From NCBI RefSeq assembly GCF_916715725.1, contig NZ_CAKAPD010000013.1:1-64000 (forward strand): a stretch of 64,000 bases of DNA, written 5' to 3'. The notes below the pieces were generated by a model. It worked only from the letters and a program-made list of their open reading frames with translations, searched no databases and was not told the origin of the DNA. This DNA is from an uncultured Rothia sp. (GTDB lineage Bacteria; Actinomycetota; Actinomycetes; Actinomycetales; Micrococcaceae). This document shows, piece after piece, positions 1 to 10,117 of this stretch (its first letter is position 1; each line of letters begins with the position of its first letter). Both the position numbers and the translations under genes were made by a program.

Positions 1-884
<884 letters not shown>

Positions 885-1052
885 AAAAATAGAAAAGTTC
901 GATAACCTGATCTCAAACAGCGAATCACACACGGGGGTGCGTGACTCAAGCTGACTTTTTTGAAACCATTTGATGATTATCAAATAAATAAATATTTGGT
1001 ATTAGTTTCAGTTTCCATCACCATATTTGGTGATTTTATTGAACAAAGCACA

Positions 1053-1067
1053 CTATTGAGTTCTCAA
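1053..1067 (-). promoter_or_regulatory. Conserved rRNA leader element (antitermination/processing type)
   Basis: On the minus strand the leader carries TTGAGAACTCAATAG, a sequence typical of actinobacterial pre-16S leaders and usually linked to antitermination or RNA processing. It lies about 170 nt upstream of the 16S 5' end. The role is inferred from known leaders. Confidence 0.6.
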
Positions 1068-1177
1068 GCAACACACCGATTCAACACCTTGACCCCTTCA
1101 ATCGAAGGATGTCTTACCGTTGAACGGTCATTCATGTTATTTCGTTGTGTTACCGCGTTCCCGCGGCAACTCAATCA

Positions 1178-1206
1178 ACTATACCAGCGTTTTGTGTGTC
1201 GTGCAA
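1178..1206 (-). promoter_or_regulatory. rRNA operon promoter, proximal
   Basis: On the minus strand TTGCAC (1201-1206) and TATAGT (1178-1183) are separated by exactly 17 bp, a good housekeeping-sigma promoter about 300 bp upstream of the 16S gene. It shares its -10 hexamer with the distal promoter. Confidence 0.6.
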
Positions 1207-1398
1207 ATCCGTTTTCCGTGATTCGCACCACAATGTTTCTTTCCTAAACTCTTCCAACATCACCAACTGGCAACCCGAAATTCCTTCAAGCAAGAAACCA
1301 AAACACTATACAATTGAAAGCCTGTCAAACCGCTTCTGACTAGGAGAAACACCGAAGAAGCTCTTCGTTTTTTCCTCCTCGCCGCGGCGACTCATACA

Positions 1399-1427
1399 AC
1401 TATACAGATGCCCAAACAGCCCTGCAA
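1399..1427 (-). promoter_or_regulatory. rRNA operon promoter, distal
   Basis: On the minus strand TTGCAG (1422-1427) and TATAGT (1399-1404) are separated by 17 bp. Tandem rRNA promoters are usual in this group. The rest of 885-1682 contains no convincing gene. A third TATAGT at 1305-1310 has a TTGACA only 12 bp away and is probably not active as such. Confidence 0.6.
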
Positions 1428-1682
1428 CCCGAAAAAGGGTGAAGTAGCACACAAAAAGGGCCTTGAAAGGGTCTCAAACACCCTCTCAGACACTAAATCG
1501 CCTAGTCAGAGTGTTTTAAGGGTAGCAAAAAATCTTCAAAAAACTTCCAAAAAACCTCATAAACGCAGAAGAAACCACTCAAACCCTCACAGAATGCCCT
1601 CTAGAGCCCCTCTGCAGCCCCTATTCCCATGCCCTGCGCTTGATTCCTAACCATGCGCCTGGGCGCCCATACCTATAGGTAC

Positions 1683-1729
1683 AAAAAGCCCCTCCCCTTC
1701 CGTTCGGCAAGGAATAGAAGAAGAGGGGC
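1683..1729 (-). terminator. Rho-independent terminator of dnaB
   Basis: Minus-strand stem GCCCCTC...GAGGGGC is followed by five T residues, starting about 30 bp past the dnaB stop codon. Confidence 0.7.
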
Positions 1730-1761
1730 ACATAGAGCGCTAAAGCATAGTACCGAACTGG

Positions 1762-3117
1762 TTAGTACTGGGGAGGCGCCTCATTCGCCATATTGTTGAA
1801 GCGCGAGTACTTACCGCTAAACGCCAACGGGATAGTACGAGTCGGACCACCACGGTGCTTAGCAATAATCATGTCCGCCTCACCCACGCGTTCACTATCC
1901 GGGTTATACATATCCTCACGATGCAGCAGAATCACCATATCCGCATCCTGCTCAATAGAACCCGACTCACGCAGATCCGAAACCATCGGACGCTTATCAG
2001 TACGCTGCTCCGAACCACGGTTCAACTGAGACAGCGCAATCACCGGAACATCCAGCTCCTTAGCCAACAGCTTCAGGCTACGAGAGAACTCCGAAACCTC
2101 CTGCTGACGCGACTCAACCTTCTTACCCGAACTCATGAGCTGCAGGTAGTCCAGCACCACAAGCTTCAAATCATTACGCTGCTTGAGGCGACGGCACTTC
2201 GCGCGAATCTCCATCAGAGTCATATTCGGCGAATCATCAATAAAGAGAGGCGCAGAATCAATACGACCCTGCAGAGTCGCCAGGTTCGTCCAGCCCTCAG
2301 TATCCAGGTCACCCTTCTTCAGACGACCCATCGAAATCTTGCCCTCCGCAGAGAGAATACGCATCGCCAACTCAGTACGACTCATCTCCAGCGAGAAAAA
2401 CACAGTCGTCATCTGATGATGAATAGCCGCAGAACGAGCAATATCAAGAGCCAAAGTCGACTTACCAACACCCGGACGAGCCGCAATAACAATCATCTGG
2501 CCACCGTGCAGACCACCGGTCAGCTCATCAAACTCAATAAAGTCAGTCGGCACACCGTACACGCCATCGGGGCGGTTCGAGTTCGCATCAATCTCATTGA
2601 TGGTCTCCTCCAACGCCTCAGAGAAAGATACATAATCTTCCTTCGCGTTACCATCAGTCACCGCATAAATCTCAGCCTGCGCCTGATCGACCAAAGTATC
2701 GACCTCAGTCTCATTGGCGTAACCCAGCTGAGCGATCTTCGTACCCGCCTCAATCAGGCGGCGCATAATCGCGTGCTCCTTAACAATCTCAGCGTAATAC
2801 TGAGCGTTAGCAGCAGTCGGAACCGACGCAATCAGCGTATGAATATAGGACGCGCCGCCCACACGAGTCAGCTCGCCGCGCTTCTTCAGCTCATCAGCAA
2901 CCGTAATCGCATCCGCAGGGCTACCGTGACCGTAGAGAGAAAGAATCGCCTCATAAATCGTCTCGTGCGCCGGCTTATAGAAATCAGACGCACGCAGGCT
3001 CTCAACCACATCCGCAATAGCGTCCTTCGACAGCAGCATGCCACCGAGCACCGACTGCTCAGCCACATCATCATGGGGCATAGTGCGGGAACCATAATCA
3101 ATGGCAGTTTCAGACAT
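1762..3117 (-). CDS. dnaB: Replicative DNA helicase DnaB
   Basis: Hexameric 5'-3' helicase that unwinds DNA ahead of the replisome. The 451-residue product has the N-terminal DnaB domain (about residues 15-115), a linker, and the C-terminal RecA-like domain with Walker A (ARPGVGKST, about 212-220) and the Walker B-type LVVLDYLQL. The length is normal and there is no intein, although actinobacterial dnaB genes often carry one. The ATG start has GAGGAT upstream. It has its own terminator. Its probable loader, a DciA/DUF721 protein, is encoded at 27349-28044 beside the origin. Confidence 0.97.
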   Translation of the reverse strand: MSETAIDYGSRTMPHDDVAEQSVLGGMLLSKDAIADVVESLRASDFYKPAHETIYEAILSLYGHGSPADAITVADELKKRGELTRVGGASYIHTLIASVPTAANAQYYAEIVKEHAIMRRLIEAGTKIAQLGYANETEVDTLVDQAQAEIYAVTDGNAKEDYVSFSEALEETINEIDANSNRPDGVYGVPTDFIEFDELTGGLHGGQMIVIAARPGVGKSTLALDIARSAAIHHQMTTVFFSLEMSRTELAMRILSAEGKISMGRLKKGDLDTEGWTNLATLQGRIDSAPLFIDDSPNMTLMEIRAKCRRLKQRNDLKLVVLDYLQLMSSGKKVESRQQEVSEFSRSLKLLAKELDVPVIALSQLNRGSEQRTDKRPMVSDLRESGSIEQDADMVILLHREDMYNPDSERVGEADMIIAKHRGGPTRTIPLAFSGKYSRFNNMANEAPPQY

Positions 3118-3222
3118 GCTTATCCTCGCGTTTCAATCCGATATCTACGACGTTCCAGAAACAATTTCTGCAGAACTCCTATGCTAGTTTCTCACGAAGG
3201 CACATGCGAAACCCATACACGC

Positions 3223-4416
3223 CTAACGGGGAGCTCGGAGATAATCCTCAATCTTCTCAACGGCGAGCGCCGCGCCATCCATAGTGCGCATTGCCTCACT
3301 CAGCTGCCGCGCCCTAGCGCGCATGCCCTCATCGCTGAGCAGACGGTCCAAAATATCGCGCACATTGCCGCGGCGCACATCATTCTTAGTAAAGCGCAGG
3401 GCGTTACCGTAGCGCACGCACTCCTCAATATTCCAGCTCTGCTCCGCCTGCATCGCAATACCGGCAAACGGCACACCCGCCAGGCACGCCGTCTGTACCG
3501 TTCCCTCACCGCCGTGCGTTATCGAGGCGTCAATATGACCGGCGAGCAGATGCGCCGGAACAGTCCCGGCGAAATGGATGTTACTGCCCAGCATACTGGT
3601 ATCCGAGAGCAGCACCCCGCCGCCGACCAGCACATCCACCGGAGCGGCTGACAGTTGCTGTAGCACCTGCACCAAAATATCTGCAGAGCCAGATGAGCCC
3701 ATTCCCACGTAAATCCGTGGCCGCTCCCTGGGCTCGCGAACAATCTGCGGCAGTTCACCGGGCGCACGGTAATAAATAGGACCCACACTAACATCGGGTT
3801 CTACCAAAGAATCCCCACGCAGCTGCGTAAACAGAGAACAGATAAGATTCACATCGGCGCTGAGCATATCCACAGTACGGCGAGGAAGCCTAAGCCCATG
3901 CTCACGTGCCACACGGGTAAAAGAAGCCGGCTTATACGACAACACCCGCGCCACCGCCCGCAACCACCCCGGTGCCGCAAGCTCGCCACCTACAGGTTTC
4001 TTCGAAAAATACGTCGACGAGTAAGCGTACGGGCGCGCATAGAAAATAGGGACACCCGCAATACGCGCAGACAGCAGCATCGTCAGGTTAGAACCAATCA
4101 CCACAGCGTCCGCGCTAAAGTCACGAATAGCCTCAAGCTCAGCGTTGACCCGCCGACGCACCATATCGGTCGTGAAAGGATGCCGCACTCCCCTACCCTG
4201 ATCCAGCGCCATAATCTGCTCCGCCTCAGCATCGCTCATAATTGGCTCGCGAAGATGCACAGGAAGCCCCGCATTTTCCAGCAGTCCCAAGTACTTAGGG
4301 GAATACACATGGAACAAGACCGTATGACCTCGCTCCCGAGCCACACGCGCTATCTCAATGCAGCGCGTGGTTTCACCCATATTGAAGCTTTCGGGAGAGA
4401 AAAGAATACGGCTCAT
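3223..4416 (-). CDS. Glycosyltransferase, UDP-glycosyltransferase/MGT-like (GT-B fold)
   Basis: Predicted 397-residue GT1-type glycosyltransferase. The N-terminal half begins ILFSPESFNMGETTRCIEIA, a Rossmann-type acceptor domain. The C-terminal half has the family signature region ITHGGEGTVQTACLAGVP followed by an acidic/Gln stretch, typical of nucleotide-sugar binding. The ATG at 4416 is chosen over an upstream in-frame ATG at 4437 because GGAG lies 7 nt before it. Acceptor and sugar cannot be read from the sequence. It lies between dnaB and a methyltransferase on the same strand but is separated from the latter by a strong terminator. Confidence 0.75.
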   Translation of the reverse strand: MSRILFSPESFNMGETTRCIEIARVARERGHTVLFHVYSPKYLGLLENAGLPVHLREPIMSDAEAEQIMALDQGRGVRHPFTTDMVRRRVNAELEAIRDFSADAVVIGSNLTMLLSARIAGVPIFYARPYAYSSTYFSKKPVGGELAAPGWLRAVARVLSYKPASFTRVAREHGLRLPRRTVDMLSADVNLICSLFTQLRGDSLVEPDVSVGPIYYRAPGELPQIVREPRERPRIYVGMGSSGSADILVQVLQQLSAAPVDVLVGGGVLLSDTSMLGSNIHFAGTVPAHLLAGHIDASITHGGEGTVQTACLAGVPFAGIAMQAEQSWNIEECVRYGNALRFTKNDVRRGNVRDILDRLLSDEGMRARARQLSEAMRTMDGAALAVEKIEDYLRAPR

Positions 4417-4480
4417 AACAAACTCCGGTAGGCGCACACGTGACTGAGCCGAATCTGCGACTCATAACCTCACCAGTGTA

Positions 4481-4532
4481 AAACGGAGCCCCAGTATTCC
4501 CTCGGATAGAGAGGAATACTGGGGCTCCGTTT
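4481..4532 (-). terminator. Strong terminator, perfect 20-bp inverted repeat
   Basis: Arms 4481-4500 and 4513-4532 are perfectly complementary over 20 bp with a 12-nt loop. On the minus strand the stem ends in TTTT. It ends transcription of the methyltransferase gene and may work in both directions. Confidence 0.85.
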
Positions 4533-4563
4533 CGCTGTATAAGCTTTGCGGTGTGATTCTGTC

Positions 4564-5370
4564 TTACTTCTTACGCAGAATCAGACCGATAGCGCCAATA
4601 TGGTCAGCGTGACGGCGGAACACACCACGCATACCCAGCACACGCTCACGAATCTGCGGCTTACGCGCCAGGTTGAACGCAATCTTCGCAACGCCAGCGG
4701 GACCCTCATCAGCCAGCAGACGCTTCGGCTCCAGCAGAGCCATATCGGTCTGGTACACATCCAGCACCTCAAAGCCAGCCTCTTCCGCCAGGGCAGTCCA
4801 CTCGGCAACAGTCAGCGGGCGGGCATTCACACGGATCGTGCGCGCCAGGTCCTTCTGAATCTCTTCCTTCAGCTCGGGGCGCAGATAATCGGGAACCAGC
4901 GACATCTCGTGAATAGCGTAGTAGCCGCCCGGACGCAGCAGACGAGCCGCCTCACGCATAATCTCCAGCTTGTGCTTATCGGTCTGCATGGTCAGCATCG
5001 CCTCGCCCACCACGGCGTCGTAGCTTTCCGAGGGCAGACCGGTCTCCTGGGCGCTAGCGTTCACTACACGGTAGTTCGGCTTAGTCGACGCACCAATACG
5101 CTCGGACACGATTTCAGCAGCCTTGGGATCAAGATCCACACCGGTGTAGCTCTTGGGGGAACGCTTCACAATCTCCAGGGCGGTAATACCCAGGCCCGGC
5201 GCAAACTCCACGACGTCAATGTCGCCACCCAGAGCACGAGCCAGCAGCCAATTGGTGGTCTCGCGGCCGCCGGGGCGCAGAACCTTCTTGCCCAGCTGAG
5301 CCAGTAGCCAGTGACCTGCCGCCTTTTCGGCGGGGCGGTCGGTACCGGGAACGGAAGGGGTCTTAGACAC
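4564..5370 (-). CDS. SAM-dependent methyltransferase (class I)
   Basis: Predicted 268-residue class I methyltransferase. Motif I-like VVEFAPGLGITAL, the following acidic strand TGVDLD and the post-motif region YDAVVGEAML fit a SAM-binding Rossmann fold, and RLLRPGGYYAIHEM is the usual strand-5 region. The start is GTG at 5370, which has GAGGAG 9 nt upstream. The open frame continues to 5529, but that extension has no start signal and a poor composition. The substrate is unknown. Transcription ends at the 4481-4532 hairpin. Confidence 0.78.
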   Translation of the reverse strand: MSKTPSVPGTDRPAEKAAGHWLLAQLGKKVLRPGGRETTNWLLARALGGDIDVVEFAPGLGITALEIVKRSPKSYTGVDLDPKAAEIVSERIGASTKPNYRVVNASAQETGLPSESYDAVVGEAMLTMQTDKHKLEIMREAARLLRPGGYYAIHEMSLVPDYLRPELKEEIQKDLARTIRVNARPLTVAEWTALAEEAGFEVLDVYQTDMALLEPKRLLADEGPAGVAKIAFNLARKPQIRERVLGMRGVFRRHADHIGAIGLILRKK

Positions 5371-6014
5371 GGAAGACAACTCCTCAATACTTGTATTTAA
5401 TATGCAAAATTTATCTTCCCTAATTCTAGACCCGCCACCCCAAGAAAGGAAATATGACGTTATATAGAAGTGTGGTTGCCCTTTATTACAGCATGCCGCA
5501 ACACCACTACAGCCACCCTTGCTGCACATCCTAGAGATTAAACAGAAACTGGAGCTGGACCTCTCGGTCCAACCCCAGTCTCATCACACACACATACATA
5601 CGAAAATCAGAGCCACTTCCGCAAGGAAAGTCCAACTTTCTGATGGCCCTCTCGAACCATCTATATAAAGTATTACGCGTAAACCTTTATTCCCTGTAGG
5701 TTAAAGCTGTAAGAAAGCTGGGAATAGATTTTTCTTCAAAATCGGGGTGCAGTACCCCGGATTTCACGCGGAAACTACATGTCGCGTTAAAAGAAGAAAG
5801 GCAAGGCGCTTTTGCCTTGCCATCCTTCTTTCGCTAGCGGGCGACCCCACTACACGAAACACACACATTCACATCGCAGTCCTCTCGAACCAACACTTAT
5901 AGTAAACACCCCCAACCTTATGGGAGGATTGAATTTCGCTGGAAACAAGCTGGGAGAAAACCAACAGAACCCTGAGAGCTTTGATATTGTGCAGTTTGCG
6001 GACTCTAAACCGGG
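5371..6014. other. Non-coding, hairpin-rich intergenic region
   Basis: About 640 bp without a convincing gene. It contains four inverted repeats: 5548-5579 (nested ACTGG/CCAGT and GGACC/GGTCC), 5606-5644 (ATCAGA/TCTGAT enclosing an inner hairpin), CGGGGT/ACCCCG near 5743-5759, and GGCAAGGC/GCCTTGCC near 5800-5821. CTCTCGAACCA occurs twice (about 5650 and 5882). A 33-codon frame at 5920-6018 lacks a ribosome-binding site. The region could encode a structured RNA or be decayed DNA; the sequence alone does not decide. Confidence 0.4.
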
Positions 6015-6320
6015 CTAATAAGCCGCCATATACAGCCCCAGCAGCACCAACGGGTTAGCCACTACAGAAATAACCGCCAAGCAAATATTAGCCACGCGGT
6101 ACTGACGGAACTTCACCAGACCCACCAGCGCGCACACCAGCGCAACACTGGATGCAAGGCCGCCAACCACCAGCAAAAGAAGCAGAAGAGCAGTAGCGAC
6201 ATTAGCGTCCGCAAATGGGATAACCGCTAGAGCGCACAGCAGCAAATTGACGCACTCCAACACCACGCCCGTGGACAGAAGCTGCGCGCTAGAAGACAAA
6301 CGTGAAAAAGATCGAGCCAT
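6015..6320 (-). CDS. Small membrane protein, hypothetical
   Basis: 101 residues, not recognised. Three hydrophobic segments at about residues 18-38, 42-68 and 76-98 suggest three membrane spans, with a short positively charged loop (KFRQYR) between the second and third. No catalytic motif is visible. The gene lies just beyond the rplI operon and the parS site at 6424 on the same strand; a strong terminator separates it from rplI, so it probably has its own promoter. Confidence 0.6.
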   Translation of the reverse strand: MARSFSRLSSSAQLLSTGVVLECVNLLLCALAVIPFADANVATALLLLLLVVGGLASSVALVCALVGLVKFRQYRVANICLAVISVVANPLVLLGLYMAAY

Positions 6321-6423
6321 GTCTACCAGTCTACGGGGTCAATTGGCGTACTTCGCAGTCGCAACCGCTCTAGCCACCAATCCTTCTACTGCCCTACCCC
6401 TATTCTCAACCTCTCAAAAACAA

Positions 6424-6439
6424 TGTTTCACGTGAAACA
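6424..6439. promoter_or_regulatory. parS: parS site (ParB-binding), perfect
   Basis: TGTTTCACGTGAAACA matches the bacterial parS palindrome 16/16. It is intergenic, 16 kb left of dnaA. Confidence 0.93.
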
Positions 6440-6462
6440 TGTACAGGAGCGAATACAACAAA

Positions 6463-6493
6463 CGGGGTGCCCCTCACGAAGAGGGACACCCCG
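6463..6493 (-). terminator. Terminator of the rpsF-ssb-rpsR-rplI operon
   Basis: CGGGGTG-CCCTC stem pairs with GAGGG-CACCCCG around a 5-nt loop. On the minus strand it is followed by TTTGTT. It starts about 55 bp past the rplI stop. Confidence 0.8.
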
Positions 6494-6549
6494 TCCGACA
6501 CTCAACGCCGCAGCATCAAAGCACCAGCGTCAAATATCTAAAAATCTAC

Positions 6550-7002
6550 TTACGCAGCAGCAACGACGTCCAGGACAACGTTAGCAACAACGTCAGCGTG
6601 CAGGCGGACAGTCACCTTGTACTCACCGGTGCGCTTGATAGCGGAACCCAGGTGGATGGTGCGCTTGTCAACGGAGCCAATGCCAGCAGCCTCAATAGCC
6701 TCAGCAATAGCCTCAGCCTTGACGGTGCCGAACAGGCGGCCGTCAGCGCCAGCCTTGTGTGCAACGACAACCGGCTTAGCAGCCAGGGACGCAGCAATTG
6801 CCTGAGCCTCTTCCAGAGAAGCCTTAGCACGAGCCGCACGAGCGGCGCGGATGGACTCAACCTGCTTCTCGCCACCCTGGGTCCAGGTCACGGCGAAGCC
6901 GCGGGGCAGCAGGTAGTTACGTGCGTAACCGTCCTTAACGGTGACAACATCGCCAGCTGCACCGAGGCCGGAAACTTCCTGAGTCAGAATGATCTTAGCC
7001 AT
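6550..7002 (-). CDS. rplI: 50S ribosomal protein L9
   Basis: 150 residues, the usual length. The N-terminal domain has the conserved pattern MAKIILTQEVSGLG...DVVTVKDGYARNYLLPRG, followed by the long connecting helix (about residues 42-75) and the C-terminal rRNA-binding domain with GRLFGTVK. It binds 23S rRNA at the base of the L1 stalk. It is the last gene of the rpsF-ssb-rpsR-rplI operon. Confidence 0.98.
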   Translation of the reverse strand: MAKIILTQEVSGLGAAGDVVTVKDGYARNYLLPRGFAVTWTQGGEKQVESIRAARAARAKASLEEAQAIAASLAAKPVVVAHKAGADGRLFGTVKAEAIAEAIEAAGIGSVDKRTIHLGSAIKRTGEYKVTVRLHADVVANVVLDVVAAA

Positions 7003-7022
7003 GTTACTGTCTCTCCTTCTCT

Positions 7023-7259
7023 TTAGCGGCCAGCGCCGGAGTAGGGCAGCAGTGCAACTTCGCGGGCGTTCTTAATAGCCTGAGCGATCTTGCGCTGCTC
7101 CTGAACGGTCACGCCAGTCACGCGGCGAGCGCGGATCTTGCCGCGGTCGGAGATGAACTTGCGCAGAAGTGCGACGTCCTTGTAGTCGATAACGGTGACG
7201 TCAGCAGCCTTGAGGGGGTTCTGCTTGGGTTTGGGCTTACGGATTTCAGCCTTAGCCAT
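7023..7259 (-). CDS. rpsR: 30S ribosomal protein S18
   Basis: 78 residues, with the conserved core YKDVALLRKFISDRGKI and RARRVTGV, then QRKIAQAIKNAR. S18 pairs with S6 on the 30S platform, and S6 is encoded two genes upstream. Only 20 bp separate it from rplI. It has no Cys pair, so it is the zinc-independent form. Confidence 0.97.
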   Translation of the reverse strand: MAKAEIRKPKPKQNPLKAADVTVIDYKDVALLRKFISDRGKIRARRVTGVTVQEQRKIAQAIKNAREVALLPYSGAGR

Positions 7260-7342
7260 CGTGGTGCTCCTTAGAGTTGGGAGCCCGCGGCGGATAACCG
7301 CGGGATGGATTGATAAATTACTATTCGGAAAACGAAACCGGC

Positions 7343-7975
7343 TTAGAACGGAGGTTCGTCGTCGGCGCCGCTACCCCAGTCATAGTTACCACCAGACTGA
7401 GAACTCCACGGATCAGCAGCAGGAGCTGCGGGGGCCGCCGGAGCAGCCGGAGCGGAGTAGCCAGACTGGCCAGAGTAACCATTACCCTGAGCAGCAGCAA
7501 AATTGTTCTGCTGAGGAGCGGAGAAACCGCCCTGAGCAGCAGCGTTGTACCCAGCGCCACCGCCAAAGCCACCCTGCGCACCGCCACCGAAGTTATTACC
7601 TCCGGCAGAACGCTGTGCGCGAGTCACCTGAGCAGTAGCAAAACGCAGAGTCGGGCCGATCTCCTCGACCTCAAGCTCAAACGAAGTACGACGCTCGCCT
7701 TCCTTGGTCTCGTACGAGCGAGACTTCAGACGGCCCTGCGCGATAACCTGAGTACCCTTCTTCAGAGTCTCTGCAACATTCTCAGCGTAACCACGCCACA
7801 CCGACGCACGCAGGAACAGGGTCTCCCCATCCTCCCACTGGTTCGTCTGGCGGTTAAAAGTACGCGGAGTCGATGCGATCGTGAAATTAGCAACCGCCGC
7901 ACCCGCAGGGGTGTAACGAAGCTCCGGATCGCCAGTCAGATTACCAATAACGGTAATAACGGTATCGCCTGCCAT
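7343..7975 (-). CDS. ssb: Single-stranded DNA-binding protein
   Basis: 210 residues. OB-fold domain (about residues 1-110) begins with TVIGNLTGDPELRYTPAG, then a Gly/Ala/Gln-rich linker (about 125-200), then the acidic tip DDEPPF that recruits partner proteins. It coats single-stranded DNA in replication and repair. Its place between rpsF and rpsR is the common bacterial arrangement. Confidence 0.97.
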   Translation of the reverse strand: MAGDTVITVIGNLTGDPELRYTPAGAAVANFTIASTPRTFNRQTNQWEDGETLFLRASVWRGYAENVAETLKKGTQVIAQGRLKSRSYETKEGERRTSFELEVEEIGPTLRFATAQVTRAQRSAGGNNFGGGAQGGFGGGAGYNAAAQGGFSAPQQNNFAAAQGNGYSGQSGYSAPAAPAAPAAPAADPWSSQSGGNYDWGSGADDEPPF

Positions 7976-8026
7976 TTGATGCCTCCTCGATAAGAGTTAC
8001 AAGTATGTTGAATCCAGTACAGCGCA

Positions 8027-8049
8027 ACCCCCTGACATTTTTAGGGGGT
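8027..8049 (-). other. Intercistronic hairpin between rpsF and ssb
   Basis: ACCCCCT (8027-8033) pairs with AGGGGGT (8043-8049). It could stabilise or attenuate the operon mRNA; there is no proper T-run on the minus strand. Confidence 0.4.
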
Positions 8050-8070
8050 CAGCCGACCGGAAAGAAACAA

Positions 8071-8376
8071 CTACTTGCTGGAGATCTTCTGATCCTCCGG
8101 GCGGATGATCTTGGTACGCATGACGGACTCGTTCAGGTTCAGAACACGATCGAGCTCAGCTGCGGTCTCAGGGGTAGAGGTGAAGTTCACCACTGCGTAG
8201 ATACCCTCAGACTTCTTCTGGATCTCGTATGCCAGGCGACGACGGCCCCAGATGTCGACGTTGTCGACGGAACCACCCTCGTTGGTCACGATCTCGAGGA
8301 ACTTGGACAGCGACGGCTCAACCGCACGGTCCTCAACCTCGGGGCTGAGGATAACCATCAGTTCATATGCACGCAT
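8071..8376 (-). CDS. rpsF: 30S ribosomal protein S6
   Basis: 101 residues beginning MRAYELMVILSPEVEDRAV, the typical S6 N-terminus. WGRRRLAYEIQKKSEGIY is the conserved central strand-loop. The start at 8376 has AGGAGG 9 nt upstream; an upstream in-frame ATG at 8433 would add 19 atypical residues. It is the first gene of the operon. Confidence 0.97.
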   Translation of the reverse strand: MRAYELMVILSPEVEDRAVEPSLSKFLEIVTNEGGSVDNVDIWGRRRLAYEIQKKSEGIYAVVNFTSTPETAAELDRVLNLNESVMRTKIIRPEDQKISSK

Positions 8377-8566
8377 GATTAAACCCCTCCTTTGGGCTAA
8401 ACGGCTATGGGATTTCCATAGCAGGAGATTCATTGTGCTCTACACGTGAAGCACACCGGGTGGGGAACACGCATAGATTTCTTAACAATACACGAGAAAA
8501 AGCAGATAGAACAGTACCGCACCGCGTGACCTCAACCATGCGATGCGGTACCGAAAACCGCAGAAG

Positions 8567-9991
8567 CTACACCTCCCGACGCTGCTCCCACCACTGCACC
8601 AGACGAGCCTTCGCCTCCTCCTCAGGAAGCGAACCCTCATCCAGACGCAAATTCAACAAGAACTTATACGCCTCACCCACCACCGGGCCCGGCGCAATAC
8701 CAAGAATCTGCATAATCTGACCGCCATCCAGATCCGGACGGATCGAATCCAGCTCCTCCTGAGCAGCCAACTCAGCAATACGACGCTCCAAATCGTCATA
8801 CGCCTCAGCCAGCGAGCGCGACAAGCGACGATTACGAGTCGTCACATCGGAGCGGGAAACCCGGTGCAGGCGCTCCAGCTGATCCCCCGCATCACGCACG
8901 TAGCGGCGCACCGCAGAATCAGTCCAACCCGACTCACGGTAACCATAGAACCGCATATGCAGCTCCACCAGACGAGCCACAGCCTTAATCGTGTCATTAT
9001 CAAAACGCAGCGCACGCATACGCTTCTTCACCATCTTCGCGCCCACCACCTCATGGTGCAGGAACGAGACAGAGCCGTCCTTCTCAAACTTACGAGTCTT
9101 CGGCTTACCAATATCGTGCATCAACGCCGCAAAACGCAGAATAAAATCAGGAGCCGGACACGGACCATCCTCGTCCGTCTCCTTCTCCATCGCCTGCTCC
9201 ATCACCTTCAACGAATGCGCATACACATCCTTATGGTGATGCGCCGGATCCATCTCCATACGCAACGCAGGAAGCTCCGGCAACACATAATCCGCCAGAC
9301 CCGTATCCACCAGCAGGTTCAAACCCACCCGCGGATAATCTGCCTCAATCAGCTTCACCAGCTCATCACGCACACGCTCAGCCGAAATAATCTCAATACG
9401 GCCAGCCATCTCACGCATCGCCTCGAAAACCTCCGGGGCAACCTCAAGATTAAAACGCGCAGCAAAACGAGCCGCACGCATCATACGCAGCGGATCCTCA
9501 GAAAAAGACTCCTCCGGCGAGCGCGGAGTACGCAAAACACCCGCACGCAAATCCTCAACGCCACCAAACAAGTCAACAACCTCACCACTAGGCAAAGCCG
9601 CCGCCATCGCATTAATCGTGAAATCACGACGCACCAAATCAGCGCTCAAATCCGTGCCGAACTCAACCGTCGGCTTACGCGAATCCGAAACATACACCTC
9701 AGCACGGTACGTGGTCACCTCATACACCACGCCATTCTTACGCGCACTAATCGTGCCGTACTCCTTACCGATATCCCACGTATGCTCACCCCACCCACGC
9801 AGAATCTGCTCGCTCTGCTCCGGAGTAGCATCCGTCGTCAAATCAAAATCAGTGAAATGGCCGCCATCATCCAGCAGATTGTCGCGGACAATACCGCCCA
9901 CCAAGTACAGCTCAAAACCCGCCGCACGGTACAGTTCTCCCAGCTCGGCGGCATCCGGGTACTTCGACACAACATCAATAATCAGCGACAT
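8567..9991 (-). CDS. cca: CCA tRNA nucleotidyltransferase
   Basis: Adds or repairs the 3' CCA of tRNAs. The 474-residue protein has the class II nucleotidyltransferase head (LVGGIVRD near residue 31, then the catalytic acidic pair in FDLTTDA), the RRDFTINAMA motif, the RNA-binding neck (EDPLRMMRAARFAARFN), and an HD domain (ALMHDIGKPKT) near residues 290-300 suggesting added phosphohydrolase activity. The tRNAs in this window do not encode CCA, so the enzyme is needed to complete them. Divergent from the NUDIX gene. Confidence 0.95.
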   Translation of the reverse strand: MSLIIDVVSKYPDAAELGELYRAAGFELYLVGGIVRDNLLDDGGHFTDFDLTTDATPEQSEQILRGWGEHTWDIGKEYGTISARKNGVVYEVTTYRAEVYVSDSRKPTVEFGTDLSADLVRRDFTINAMAAALPSGEVVDLFGGVEDLRAGVLRTPRSPEESFSEDPLRMMRAARFAARFNLEVAPEVFEAMREMAGRIEIISAERVRDELVKLIEADYPRVGLNLLVDTGLADYVLPELPALRMEMDPAHHHKDVYAHSLKVMEQAMEKETDEDGPCPAPDFILRFAALMHDIGKPKTRKFEKDGSVSFLHHEVVGAKMVKKRMRALRFDNDTIKAVARLVELHMRFYGYRESGWTDSAVRRYVRDAGDQLERLHRVSRSDVTTRNRRLSRSLAEAYDDLERRIAELAAQEELDSIRPDLDGGQIMQILGIAPGPVVGEAYKFLLNLRLDEGSLPEEEAKARLVQWWEQRREV

Positions 9992-10117
9992 AATCCTTTA
10001 ATCGTGCCAGAAAAACCACCCACGCGCCCACCCCACACCCACAACACCCCACCAAAGACAGCTATCTCACCCCAAAGCGAGGCACAAAAACCTCAGCCTA
10101 TCGGTTAAGGTAGAACC

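Noticed and set aside
1305..1328. A third promoter for the rRNA operon (TTGACA and TATAGT)
   Set aside because: The hexamers are only 12 bp apart, too close for a normal sigma factor.
1855..3651. A 598-codon open frame on the plus strand opposite dnaB
   Set aside because: It is antisense to dnaB, rich in Arg/His/Leu/Thr as expected for the complement of a high-GC gene, and has no start signal or recognisable domain.
5812..6018. A small plus-strand gene of 68 or 33 codons
   Set aside because: No ribosome-binding site, overlaps a hairpin, and no recognisable product.
8543..10108. A 521-codon plus-strand frame opposite the CCA-adding enzyme gene
   Set aside because: Antisense shadow of cca with Arg/Thr/His-rich low-complexity translation.
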